From Thermobaculum terrenum ATCC BAA-798 (GTDB taxonomy: Bacteria; Chloroflexota; Chloroflexia; Thermobaculales; Thermobaculaceae), in NCBI RefSeq assembly GCF_000025005.1, contig NC_013525.1:682001-746000 (forward strand): 64,000 bases of DNA, written 5' to 3'. The position numbers and the translations under genes are program-made. The notes under the pieces are model-generated. The model made no database searches and was not told the DNA's origin. It saw only the letters and a list, made by a program, of their open reading frames with translations. Of the stretch, positions 6,929 through 15,241 are shown piece after piece (positions within the stretch are counted from its first letter, which is position 1; each line of letters begins with the position of its first letter).

Positions 6929-8698
6929 CTACGCGCTTATTCTCGGTGCTCCGATCTGGATTCTCAGATCTTCTACCTCTTTCTTGATCTCGGAGAGTAC
7001 GTCCCTTGCTTTCGACATCTTTTGATACTCCGATCGCACGAAACGTGTATACGGAGCGATAGCTTCTCTGATGCGCTCTATCGACCTTTGTAACTCTAAT
7101 CCGAACTGCCTGGTGAGCACCTCTATCAGCTTTTGGCGCAGTTCCTCCGTCCGGCTTCTAAATTCATTACGAGCCTTGCGTCTTTTATTGGGGATAACGA
7201 ATAGTCCAAGTACTGCTATTGTGCTGGCTGCTAAAAGTCCAGTGACATCTACAGCAGTAGCTGTGGCTAACATAGCCACTAGTGTTCCCAACCCTACTGC
7301 ACCCACTTCCATTGCCACAGTTTGTGCTACTGCGGACTGAATGGATAGGGCTAACTTGCTGGCTTCATATTCTCTGTCGTAGCTTTGGACCACCTTGTTA
7401 GCATCTTGGGCTATAGATTGCAGTAGTTGGTTACGGTTGTACTCGAAGTTACCGCCTATCTCACCGATGAGGTTGTGATCATAGGTCGCTTGCCTTCTCC
7501 GATTGACGTAATCTACTATGGACTTCCACTGTCTTAGATCACGATCAACCATCCAGTCGACCAGCTCCTGGATATGGCGGTCGATAACTTCTGTGGTATC
7601 TCCTACTACCTCCTTTTGGAATCTCTGCTGCACCTCGTTTTTCTTCACCAGCTCAAAGAACCTTCCTATCCTGATGTTCTCCTCGAACCACTTATCGCCC
7701 CTTTCGTTCAGCTGGTGTATCAGGTTCTCTATCTCGGCTCTTCGGCTACTGAAGTCTCTCTGCATGTCCTCTTTGTAGATCTCCAGCTGGGCATCTATGT
7801 TCTCAGTCATCCTGAAGTCGTCTTCAAGCAAAGACATTCTCTCGTTGATTCCTAGAGTGTATCTGGATACCAGCTGATCAGCTACCCCCAGAGGGCTCTC
7901 TAGCTTTAGCCTTATCCTGTTGCTTTCTTCTAGTATGCCTAATATGTATTCTTCTAGCTCCTCGAAACCGCTGGCTTTATATAAAGCATCCCTTTCGATC
8001 TGGCTGTCAGCTACCTTGGCTCGTCTAGCAAGCTTGGACGATACCAGGAAGATTGGTGGGGTTATACCCAGTAGGGATTGCATGTTGCTCTGTATGAATT
8101 CCTTGATGTTCTCTGCATCTTCCTTCGTACTAAGAAGATCCGTCTTGTTGACGATTACTATGAGCTTCTTTCCCCACTCCTTGATGATCTCCAGATACTC
8201 TCTTTCGCTCTCGGTAAAAGGTCTATCAACAGAGGTTACAAACAGTACCAGATCAGATCTGGGTACAAAACCCTTAGATAGCTCCTCATGATGCCTGATA
8301 ATAGCATTAGTCCCTGGTGTATCTACTATGGCAACTTCCCTCAAAAGATCGATGGGTTGACCTCTCTCGAGTACACCGTCTCCACGCACTCTTTCGTAGT
8401 TTTCGTGAGCCCATCTCAGCAAGGTGATCCTGTCGGTGGTGGGGGTGACGCCCTCAGGCTCTATATCTCGACCAAGTAACGAGTTGATGAAGGCGGATTT
8501 GCCGGAGTTGAACTCACCAACTATAACCAGTAGAAAGAGTTCTTCAAGATCACCTAGCGTCTGTTCGACTAATTCTATGTCGTTTCTAGGAGCATCAAAA
8601 GATCTAAGGAACTCCAGCAGTTCTGAAAATAGCTGGCGCTCCCTTCTAAGAAGCTCATTTTGCTCTTCGTTAAGTACAGTATGCTTAGTATTTGTCAT
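6929..8698 (-). CDS. bacterial dynamin-like GTPase
   Basis: A 589-residue large GTPase from the chosen start. G motifs are in order: GEFNSGKSAF (G1, about residues 61-70), GVTPTTDRIT (G2), VDTPGTNA (G3) and NKTD (G4). Long helical stalk segments follow, then a pair of hydrophobic segments (VGAVGLGTLVAMLATA and LLAASTIAVLGLFVI) that would be the membrane-inserting paddle, and a final helical return. Bacterial dynamins bind and remodel membranes. A start 26 codons further upstream is open, but a TATAAT box ends 6 bases before this ATG, so the upstream codons would not be transcribed from that promoter. The 2-TM protein gene follows. Confidence 0.88.
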   Translation of the reverse strand: MTNTKHTVLNEEQNELLRRERQLFSELLEFLRSFDAPRNDIELVEQTLGDLEELFLLVIVGEFNSGKSAFINSLLGRDIEPEGVTPTTDRITLLRWAHENYERVRGDGVLERGQPIDLLREVAIVDTPGTNAIIRHHEELSKGFVPRSDLVLFVTSVDRPFTESEREYLEIIKEWGKKLIVIVNKTDLLSTKEDAENIKEFIQSNMQSLLGITPPIFLVSSKLARRAKVADSQIERDALYKASGFEELEEYILGILEESNRIRLKLESPLGVADQLVSRYTLGINERMSLLEDDFRMTENIDAQLEIYKEDMQRDFSSRRAEIENLIHQLNERGDKWFEENIRIGRFFELVKKNEVQQRFQKEVVGDTTEVIDRHIQELVDWMVDRDLRQWKSIVDYVNRRRQATYDHNLIGEIGGNFEYNRNQLLQSIAQDANKVVQSYDREYEASKLALSIQSAVAQTVAMEVGAVGLGTLVAMLATATAVDVTGLLAASTIAVLGLFVIPNKRRKARNEFRSRTEELRQKLIEVLTRQFGLELQRSIERIREAIAPYTRFVRSEYQKMSKARDVLSEIKKEVEDLRIQIGAPRISA

Positions 8699-8704
8699 TA
8701 GCGG

Positions 8705-8710
8705 ATTATA
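8705..8710 (-). promoter_or_regulatory. -10 box of a leaderless promoter for the dynamin gene
   Basis: TATAAT on the minus strand ends only 6 bases before the ATG at 8698. A transcript starting at the usual distance would begin at or next to the A of the ATG. No strong -35 match is visible at 16-18 bases, and no ribosome binding site fits between. Confidence 0.5.
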
Positions 8711-8778
8711 ACAGAGTAAATAGCCACAATAGAATTTGACGTCTGGACTCGTGATTTGTAATAATAAGCTCGTCACGA

Positions 8779-8852
8779 GGAACCGTGGTGTAGTGGCCTA
8801 ACATACGTCCCTGTCAAGGACGTGATCGCGGGTTCGAATCCCGTCGGTTCCG
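8779..8852 (+). tRNA. tRNA-Asp (anticodon GTC)
   Basis: Acceptor GGAACCG pairs with CGGTTCC, followed by discriminator G. The anticodon arm is CGTCC-CTGTCAA-GGACG, giving anticodon GTC, and the T-arm is GCGGG-TTCGAAT-CCCGT. CCA is not encoded. A strong terminator follows directly. Confidence 0.96.
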
Positions 8853-8854
8853 CT

Positions 8855-8896
8855 ATAATTGCCATAGCACCAAGTGCTATGGCAATTATATATTTT
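8855..8896 (+). terminator. rho-independent terminator after tRNA-Asp
   Basis: ATAATTGCCATAGCAC (8855-8870) pairs perfectly with 8874-8889 across a CAA loop, giving a 16-bp stem, followed by ATATTTTT. It begins three bases after the tRNA. Confidence 0.9.
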
Positions 8897-8922
8897 TAGG
8901 ACATGGCACTTCGTATGTATGA

Positions 8923-8928
8923 TATACT
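8923..8928 (+). promoter_or_regulatory. -10 box of a probable leaderless promoter
   Basis: TATACT ends 6 bases before the ATG at 8935, with no Shine-Dalgarno sequence between. This is the same geometry as the dynamin gene on the other strand, and it lies just after the tRNA-Asp terminator. Confidence 0.45.
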
Positions 8929-8934
8929 CACGAC

Positions 8935-10092
8935 ATGATCGCCTCACCTTCTGGTTCGTGTTACTTTCTCTTTGGATCAGGTTACAGCAACACATTTGAT
9001 AGCTGGTCTCTCGAAGGGCTATGCCCTCAATCTGGTAATCTCTTTCTGGATACTGCTACTGCCCGTGAAGAACATGACCCTTATCCTCTTGGTGGATATT
9101 ATGGTCATAATTACTACAACGGGGGTAGATACCTAGTTGGTGAGGCCGTTAGCCCGATCCTAAATGTTGACGGCGCCCAACAAGCTATAGTTTCTTGGAA
9201 CATCGAGACTCCAGCAGGGACCTGGATTGAGGTCTTACTCAAAGTACGATTGAATGAGCAATGGATGCATCCAGTCAGCATGGGGGTGTGGTCTTCGGAT
9301 ATAGCGTTCGCAAGCCACTCAGTGCCCTTTGAGGATCAATATCTCAGAGTGGATACCGACGTACTGAAACTAAAGACGCCTTATAAAGCTGATGCCCTGC
9401 AGATAATTGTGCGCTTATTCTCGACAGGTACTGATTCTCCCTGTCTCAAGTCAGTAATGCTGACTCTCTCCGGTAGTAGTTCTTTCTCAGGTTATACTTC
9501 TGCCAGTCGCACCTGTGTTGAGAGGGTGCTAGATGTACCTCTATGCTCCCAGATGGTCTACCCTAATGGAGGGAATGTCTGGTGCAGCCCGACCTGCATC
9601 GCTATGCTGCTCGGATACTGGGGAATAGGAGGACAGAATTGTAGTGATCGAGTTAGGGATGCAGTGCAGGGCGTTTTTGACTGGATGTATGGAGGTTACG
9701 GGAATTGGTCTTTCAACGTCGCCTATGCAGCTTCCAAAGGGTTGGAGGCATATTTGGTACGTATGAGATCTTTAGCAGATGCAGAAAGATGGATAGATAT
9801 AGGTGTACCCTTGGCTATTAGCTACGCCTGGGGGAAGGGGGAGCTGACTGGAGCGCCGATAGAATCAAGCGATGGTCATATAGTGGTGCTGGCTGGCTTT
9901 GATTCTAATGGAGATCCAGTAATAAATGATCCTGCAGCTTCTTCAGATGAAGCAGTTCGTAGAACCTACAAACGGGATGAAGTAGAAGGGCTATGGCTAG
10001 GGCACTCTTATGGAACAACCTACGTTATATTCCCTAGTGATCATAGGCTAGCAAGGAGGCTAATCGAGGAAGCTAGTCATATGCGCAGTTAG
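8935..10092 (+). CDS. C39-like peptidase family protein
   Basis: A 385-residue protein with two parts. Residues 1-190 are beta-rich and resemble a carbohydrate- or ligand-binding jelly-roll without a clear match. Residues about 200-370 form a C39-like (peptidase_C39_2) papain-fold domain: VPLCSQMVYPNGGNVWCSPTC supplies the nucleophile Cys, and the SSDGHIVVLAGFDSNGD and VINDPAAS segments supply His and Asp. No signal peptide is visible, although the family often works outside the cell. Bacteriocin-maturing C39 domains sit on ABC transporters; this one does not, so general peptidase or amidase activity is as far as one can go. Its start follows a TATACT box by 6 bases. Confidence 0.82.
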   Translation: MIASPSGSCYFLFGSGYSNTFDSWSLEGLCPQSGNLFLDTATAREEHDPYPLGGYYGHNYYNGGRYLVGEAVSPILNVDGAQQAIVSWNIETPAGTWIEVLLKVRLNEQWMHPVSMGVWSSDIAFASHSVPFEDQYLRVDTDVLKLKTPYKADALQIIVRLFSTGTDSPCLKSVMLTLSGSSSFSGYTSASRTCVERVLDVPLCSQMVYPNGGNVWCSPTCIAMLLGYWGIGGQNCSDRVRDAVQGVFDWMYGGYGNWSFNVAYAASKGLEAYLVRMRSLADAERWIDIGVPLAISYAWGKGELTGAPIESSDGHIVVLAGFDSNGDPVINDPAASSDEAVRRTYKRDEVEGLWLGHSYGTTYVIFPSDHRLARRLIEEASHMRS

Positions 10093-10181
10093 CTTTTGCT
10101 CGCACTTATTAGACAAAAGTACTATTGTAGTTGCGTCAATTATATGACATAATTTTGTTAGTGCTTTTGAGGAGCTTCGGA

Positions 10182-11357
10182 GTGCACCTGGAGGATAATT
10201 ACTTCGCGGGAAATGAGATAGTAAGAATTGGCTCAGATAAGCTGGCCAGCATTCGTCCTGTTTCCGCAGACTCACTCCAGATTGACGAACAAGACGACCT
10301 TAATCCTTGGATATCGCGTGATGAGAATCTCAGGCTATTGTCTGACGTAGTGGGCATAGATCTCGCCTCTAGAGAGGTCAACCTTCACGTAGGCGAGTAT
10401 TTGATAGATGTTTTGGCTGTAGACAGAGATTCGGGCAACATCGTTCTGATAGAGAATCAGATTGCGACCTCGGATGATACCCACTTAGGAAAACTGATGA
10501 CCTGCGCTGCTTTGCTTGGTAGCAGGGTGCTGATATGGGTTTGCACTGAGCTGAAGGATCAACATAAGAAAACTCTTGATTTCCTAAATGGATCTTCCCC
10601 TGATCTAATGATATTCGGAGTGGAGATGCAGTTCCTGCGTATAGGTGATAGCCTGCCTGCACCTGTTTTCAGGTTGACGGTCAAGCCAAGCTCGAAGACA
10701 GGATATAGCCTCAGGTCTCATCGTCTAGTAATCGAGGAGGAGCAAGATCAAGGATTGCTTCCTGCCAGAGATCGCCCTGCCCTCGCACAGCGAGAACGAT
10801 ATGATCATTCTTCTGAGTCAGAGCACACATACGAAGAATCAAATCAGTATGAACAGTTGGATTATCAGGGCTTCTGGATGGAGTTCAATGAGTATTGCAG
10901 GCAGAGGGGAGTACCCTTTACGCTACAGGATACGCGTACTCGAGAATATTCTATCCCATTGGATCGGGATGGCTTTGAGATATGCTTGATTGCCAGTCCA
11001 TCTAGAGGTCGTTGTATCTGTGAGCTACGGATAAAGAAGGAAGATGCTTGGAAAACCTTCCAGCTACTTCAGCAGGACAAGGGCTTGATAGAACGTATAG
11101 CTGGTGCTTTGGAGTGGAACCTTGCCTCGGGAGGGACCGAAGCCAGAATATCGATCGAGACAAAAGACGTCCAACTTGAAGAGAGAGATAGATGGATAGA
11201 GGCTCATGCATGGCTCAGGCACCATTCCGAGGTGTTCTATAAGATCTTTGCTCCCAGAGTCAAGATGCTAGCTTTTCTTGAACAAAAGATGAACCAGCCA
11301 CCCGACTCGGCAACTGGTTCATCTCAAGATGATATGCAGGAAGAAGCTTCCTACTGA
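10182..11357 (+). CDS. NucS-like nuclease-fold protein with C-terminal DUF4268
   Basis: A 391-residue protein. Residues about 40-170 look like a PD-(D/E)XK nuclease fold close to the archaeal NucS/DUF91 type: VGEYLIDVLAVDRDSGNIVLIENQI provides the Asp and Glu-x-Gln of the active site. A charged linker (about 200-250) leads to DUF4268 (about 255-385, starting FWMEFNEYCRQRG). Such proteins occur near restriction and defence genes, but a defence role here is only suggested. The frame is open back to a TTG at 10131. I chose GTG at 10182 because AGGAG sits 7 bases before it, and the residues upstream are not conserved-looking. Confidence 0.78.
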   Translation: MHLEDNYFAGNEIVRIGSDKLASIRPVSADSLQIDEQDDLNPWISRDENLRLLSDVVGIDLASREVNLHVGEYLIDVLAVDRDSGNIVLIENQIATSDDTHLGKLMTCAALLGSRVLIWVCTELKDQHKKTLDFLNGSSPDLMIFGVEMQFLRIGDSLPAPVFRLTVKPSSKTGYSLRSHRLVIEEEQDQGLLPARDRPALAQRERYDHSSESEHTYEESNQYEQLDYQGFWMEFNEYCRQRGVPFTLQDTRTREYSIPLDRDGFEICLIASPSRGRCICELRIKKEDAWKTFQLLQQDKGLIERIAGALEWNLASGGTEARISIETKDVQLEERDRWIEAHAWLRHHSEVFYKIFAPRVKMLAFLEQKMNQPPDSATGSSQDDMQEEASY

Positions 11358-11380
11358 GTCCAGCATACCCTTTGCTGGAC
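11358..11380. terminator. hairpin between convergent genes
   Basis: GTCCAGCA (11358-11365) and TGCTGGAC (11373-11380) form an 8-bp stem with a 7-base loop directly after the stop of the DUF4268 gene and before the end of the XRE gene. T-rich sequence follows on the plus strand at 11391. Probably a shared terminator. Confidence 0.55.
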
Positions 11381-11389
11381 CTTAGCTAG

Positions 11390-11755
11390 TTATTCTTTTA
11401 CCTCTTTCAGCTCAGATATAAAGTTGGTAACTAGCTTGCGTACCTCGGGTGGGAGATCTGACCATATGTTATCTAGAGTTTCAATTGCCATCTGCAGATC
11501 TGCTGGTCTGTTTTCCTTAGGTGGCTCCTGGTGCCCTGCTATCACCATCAAGTACTGGAATGGTAGACCAAGAGCCTCAGCATACCTCTTCAGAGTAGAT
11601 GGTTCTGGGATACTACGCCCGAGCACGTGCTGCCCAACAGCAGCGGGCGAGATGCCGGCAGCCTCTGCCAGCACTCTGTAGGACCAGTGCCTCCTCTGAA
11701 GTTCCCTCCGAATGACCTCACTGATGGTTTCTTTTTGTTCTACTTGATTCGCCAT
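11390..11755 (-). CDS. XRE-family helix-turn-helix regulator
   Basis: A 121-residue protein. Residues about 10-70 are an XRE/Cro HTH: ISEVIRRELQRRHWSYRVLA, then AGISPAAVGQHVLGRSIPEP as the turn and recognition helix, then LKRYAEALGLP. The C-terminal 45 residues are acidic and helical (DNIWSDLPPEVRKLVTNF), possibly for dimerisation. It faces the NucS-like gene tail to tail, so they do not share a promoter. An AT-rich 300-base upstream region would be the place for autoregulation. Confidence 0.85.
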   Translation of the reverse strand: MANQVEQKETISEVIRRELQRRHWSYRVLAEAAGISPAAVGQHVLGRSIPEPSTLKRYAEALGLPFQYLMVIAGHQEPPKENRPADLQMAIETLDNIWSDLPPEVRKLVTNFISELKEVKE

Positions 11756-12065
11756 GATTGCCTATGCCTCCCCGCTTTACTTTGTTTTTACTGTATTCTC
11801 TATAGCTTTATAGTGTAGTTCAAACATCCCCAATCAAGTTGAACACACTAGTGTAAATTACAGTATATACAAAGCTAATATAGAAAGTCTAATTCTAATC
11901 TGTAGATTTTTTATCGTAAGTGCTATATTTGCCACCAGATTATCTCACATACAAGTAACACGCGTAAATTCTGATGGCATATTTATTACGCATTATTTAT
12001 ACAGAAATGTTCCCAAGAGGATAGGACAAAATTCTCTAAAATTGGCTAACTAAGTGCTATCGTAA
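11756..12065. other. AT-rich intergenic region
   Basis: About 310 bases with markedly higher A+T than the neighbours and no gene. It is upstream of the XRE gene and downstream of the TIGR00300 gene. The 10-mer TAAGTGCTAT occurs twice, at 11917-11926 and 12051-12060. The region probably holds the XRE promoter; no terminator for any gene is evident. Confidence 0.4.
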
Positions 12066-13418
12066 TCACTGAACTTTCGTTGGTGAATCAATGGAAGACT
12101 TCTCTCTCAGCCCTAGCTGATAACATAGCTCTCTTAGAAATCCTCCAGCATCGATTACTAGACCAGCTGTTTGGAGGCTACCTCTATCCAATAGTTTCGT
12201 AACTACCGATGGGTTTATATCGACACAGACAGTAAGTACGTTGGCGGGAAGCAGATTACCTACGGCTATGGAGTGCAAAGTGGTACCTATCAGCAGCGCC
12301 AAATCCACTCCTGCTTGAATATGCCTCCTCATAGCTCGCTGTGCTTCGATTACATCGGTAATGACATCTGGAATAGGTCCATCATCACGGATTGATCCAG
12401 CCAGTACGTAAGGCACATTGTTTACTATGCATTCGTACATGATGCCTTGTTTGAGCACTCCTGCTTCGACTGCCTGTCTTATACCACCATAGTATCTGAT
12501 CTTATTTATGGCTCTTATGTGGTGCTCGTGCCCATGTTCGTAGGTTGCACCTTCGCTATTGGCATCAAGAGAAACTCCTAGACTGGTGTTAAAGAATGCG
12601 GATTCTATATCATGGGCTGCCAATGCGTTCCCTGCAAACAATAGATGTACGAAACCATGTCTGATCAGAGCAGCCAACTGAGGTCCTGCTCCCGTATGCA
12701 CGATTGCTGGCCCACCCACCACTAGCGTTGTACCACCTGAATCTCGGATTTCTCTCATCCTCTGTGCTATCTCGGCTATAGCCGCGGCCTTAGGACGCTC
12801 AGTGCTTACAGCACTGCTCATGAAGCTAAAGACGTGCCCTTGTGAAGCTCGGGACGGTGAACCAAGGAGTGCGGGGCTTCTTGGACGTTCTATAGGGGAA
12901 ACTTTGATGCCTTGATGTCCTACGACTATAGGGGTTCCTTTCCGCACGTCGGACATTGGCACAGTGTAGGCGCCTATTGGCTTGCCCTCTTCGTTTAGCC
13001 TTATCGCTATAGCCACATCCATCTCGATGTTCTCGACTGGAAACCATTTCCCGTCTATCCTGACTTCAGTAGGCATATTGGTAGTCGAGTAGAAATCTTC
13101 GGGCAAGACACCGTCTTTGGGAGCAGGCTCGGTACGGGCATCTACCTCTTCGCTCTCCAGTAGCTGAGCTCCGAGTTTGGTAACAGCCTCCATTAGTTCG
13201 TCTAGGGTTTCTGGAGTAGGGGCATAAAGTATCAGTCTTGCGTAGCTGGGATCATATTTATGTTTACCTACTTCAAACTGCTCTATATAGAACTCAGCGT
13301 TATAGTCCATCACCAGATCCATGACCTGGGACAGGATGTGTGAGTCTATTATGTGTCCTCTGAGCTCTATGGTTTTATAGAATGGCAGAGAGCTTCGACC
13401 GTTATTTTGCCCTTGCAT
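12066..13418 (-). CDS. TIGR00300/LOR-SDH family protein, probable ornithine cyclodeaminase
   Basis: A 450-residue protein of the family once called LOR/SDH bifunctional enzyme conserved domain (TIGR00300). The N-terminal ferredoxin-like part begins KTIELRGHIIDSHILSQVMD and contains DGVLPEDFYSTTNMPTEVRI. The C-terminal part has a Rossmann-like glycine-rich segment (TTLVVGGPAIVHTGAGPQLA) and GHEHHIRAINKIRYYGGI. Members from methanogens and the cyanobacterial ArgZ/AgrE C-terminal domain have been shown to convert ornithine to proline, releasing ammonia, with bound NAD. That activity is a family inference here. The gene stands alone with no arginine or proline genes nearby. Confidence 0.82.
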   Translation of the reverse strand: MQGQNNGRSSLPFYKTIELRGHIIDSHILSQVMDLVMDYNAEFYIEQFEVGKHKYDPSYARLILYAPTPETLDELMEAVTKLGAQLLESEEVDARTEPAPKDGVLPEDFYSTTNMPTEVRIDGKWFPVENIEMDVAIAIRLNEEGKPIGAYTVPMSDVRKGTPIVVGHQGIKVSPIERPRSPALLGSPSRASQGHVFSFMSSAVSTERPKAAAIAEIAQRMREIRDSGGTTLVVGGPAIVHTGAGPQLAALIRHGFVHLLFAGNALAAHDIESAFFNTSLGVSLDANSEGATYEHGHEHHIRAINKIRYYGGIRQAVEAGVLKQGIMYECIVNNVPYVLAGSIRDDGPIPDVITDVIEAQRAMRRHIQAGVDLALLIGTTLHSIAVGNLLPANVLTVCVDINPSVVTKLLDRGSLQTAGLVIDAGGFLRELCYQLGLREKSSIDSPTKVQ

Positions 13419-13476
13419 GCTTCCTCCAATTAGTTGAGGCGACTTATGTGTTAAATCTTGCTGCTGTTAGCCTCTG

Positions 13477-14697
13477 CTAAGTGTGTTCCGAAAACTGTTT
13501 GGGGTCAGTTACCGCAGTCTTCAATCCTGAGAACGCTTTCGTAAGATGTTTTCTGCCAACTAATAGTGCTACGAGCGAGCATAGCACGTAGACGAAAACC
13601 ATCTCCATATGAATATTAGGATAAGCAAACTGCGCTGCAAATAATACGAATAGTGCTCCTGCACCAACGAGAGATAGTCGCAGGTCAAGAAGCAGTATTA
13701 TCGCAAGTAGGGACTGAGCTGCTGTCAACAGTATCTCTTCCACCTGCCTGTGATCGAGAGGTAACGAGTCAGGCCTACCGGCAGATACTGAGTAGATAAG
13801 AGGCAACATGGCTATTAGAAGGGTCCACTGATTGACCTTAGAAGATACCAACGCGCCCAAAGCTGCAGCTGCAGCCCCCCTCCAAGCGAATATGGATACC
13901 ACAACAAATTCTGGAGCTTCTGATGCTAGGGGGGCTAGCCACTGGACAAGCAGGAACTCGTCGATACCCAGCAATGTGCCAGTTTCTACCAGGGAGTGAG
14001 CGAAAGGCTCTGCAACCAGCAGTATGCCTATTGCGGCAATAACTCCAAGGACGCCCGTGATCAATCGGCGCCTAGCTTTGGGCAGACTACCAATCATTGC
14101 TGCAGGGCCCACGAGCTCAGGATGCTCAGCTGGCATCCTGGTAAGCTGCCACATATAGACTCCAAATATGGCTATCAGTATGGCCATATCTATCAGTCCT
14201 ATAGAGCTGTTGAGAGGTATGATGAAAGCTATTGCGGTAGCTACGAGAAGGGTTATTATCTCTACCCCATGGCTAGGCTCCAGCGAAACGCTCTTTCGCC
14301 GGCTTCGGAGCCATACAAGTAGCACCACCAAAGGCCATGCCACACCTATAAGCAGCCTGTTAGCACCCGTCATGTTAGCGACTGCATAGCTTGCGTATGA
14401 AGGCTCCCTAGCAGCCAGCCAAGCGAACGTGGCATCTACTACGTACTCGGGCAATATAGCAATCAATGCTAGTAATGCTAGTGCCAAACCCTGAGATACA
14501 TCCATCTGCAGTACCTCAGCTGCCCATGAGAGCAGGAACGCAGCTCCCACTATCGCAATACCATATATGAGTGCTTGCAGTGGGGCCGCACCTTCAAGAT
14601 GCAAGAATCTAAGTATCACCCCGGGGACAACTACTGCTACAGCGATAATAACCGCCAACCACTTAGACAAACTTATCCCTCCTATAGATCTTCCCAT
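13477..14697 (-). CDS. CaCA-family cation exchanger (sodium/calcium or calcium/proton type)
   Basis: A 406-residue integral membrane protein with 10-11 hydrophobic segments. Two alpha-repeat motifs are visible: ALIAILPEYVVDATFAWLA followed by ANMTGANRLLIG in the first half, and LAPLASEAPEFVVVSIFAW followed by GALVSSKVNQWTLLI in the second. The acidic residues in these helices line the ion path in the CaCA superfamily. A cytoplasmic loop with basic residues (SLPKARRRL) divides the halves. The transported ion cannot be decided from sequence. It lies downstream of nothing in its operon and 58 bases before the TIGR00300 gene, with which it may be cotranscribed. Confidence 0.85.
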   Translation of the reverse strand: MGRSIGGISLSKWLAVIIAVAVVVPGVILRFLHLEGAAPLQALIYGIAIVGAAFLLSWAAEVLQMDVSQGLALALLALIAILPEYVVDATFAWLAAREPSYASYAVANMTGANRLLIGVAWPLVVLLVWLRSRRKSVSLEPSHGVEIITLLVATAIAFIIPLNSSIGLIDMAILIAIFGVYMWQLTRMPAEHPELVGPAAMIGSLPKARRRLITGVLGVIAAIGILLVAEPFAHSLVETGTLLGIDEFLLVQWLAPLASEAPEFVVVSIFAWRGAAAAALGALVSSKVNQWTLLIAMLPLIYSVSAGRPDSLPLDHRQVEEILLTAAQSLLAIILLLDLRLSLVGAGALFVLFAAQFAYPNIHMEMVFVYVLCSLVALLVGRKHLTKAFSGLKTAVTDPKQFSEHT

Positions 14698-14828
14698 TTA
14701 AGAGTGTGAGTGCTTATGCATTATAGCTTTACGTAGCCTAGCAGAACAACAGCCTTTACTAGGGTTACTATACATAAAGCTGATGTGGTCTTATAATTAC
14801 CCAGAACTATCCTCTCCAGGTGCCTAAG

Positions 14829-15197
14829 ATGAATATCCTATCGAGATCTAGGGTATATTCTCTCACCAAGGTCAAAGCGATTGTATTGTGCTATCTTCTA
14901 TGGCTAGTTCTTGTGGTTCTGTCCTTTTTCTGCGGCATACAGATATGGCGTCCATCGATCGCCCTCTTGTTGTACCTAATATTTCGTGATAGCGATGCAG
15001 GCCATTTCTTCTATCTGTCAAGCGTAGTAGTAGTTGCGATTATAACCTTTAGCTTTATGATGTTATCTGAGTACTACTTACGAGAAGGTATACCCAAAGG
15101 CTTACTTTGGAGCAGGTTTCTTTCCTTATTTCTGTTTGTGTCGATACTAGTACTGGTTGGTCTTACACTACAGTACGTTCTATGGATGCTTATCTAA
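14829..15197 (+). CDS. hypothetical membrane protein
   Basis: A roughly 122-residue hydrophobic protein with about four membrane segments (near residues 15-40, 42-54, 58-78 and 95-118) and very short loops. No family is recognised. The frame also opens at a GTG at 14820; I prefer the ATG at 14829 because AGG lies 8 bases ahead of it. It is upstream of ispH with a 44-base gap and might share its transcript, but nothing links the functions. Confidence 0.6.
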   Translation: MNILSRSRVYSLTKVKAIVLCYLLWLVLVVLSFFCGIQIWRPSIALLLYLIFRDSDAGHFFYLSSVVVVAIITFSFMMLSEYYLREGIPKGLLWSRFLSLFLFVSILVLVGLTLQYVLWMLI

Positions 15198-15241
15198 CTG
15201 TGCTCAGTCCTTACTAAATGGTAGACTAGCGTAGGTATTTT

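Noticed and set aside
8798-8995. Minus-strand frame ending GIRTRDHVLDRDVC
   Set aside because: It is the antisense of tRNA-Asp, a well-known false protein pattern.
11917-12060. Repeat of TAAGTGCTAT as a CRISPR or iteron array
   Set aside because: Only two copies 125 bases apart, with no regular spacing; no array or origin can be supported anywhere in the window.
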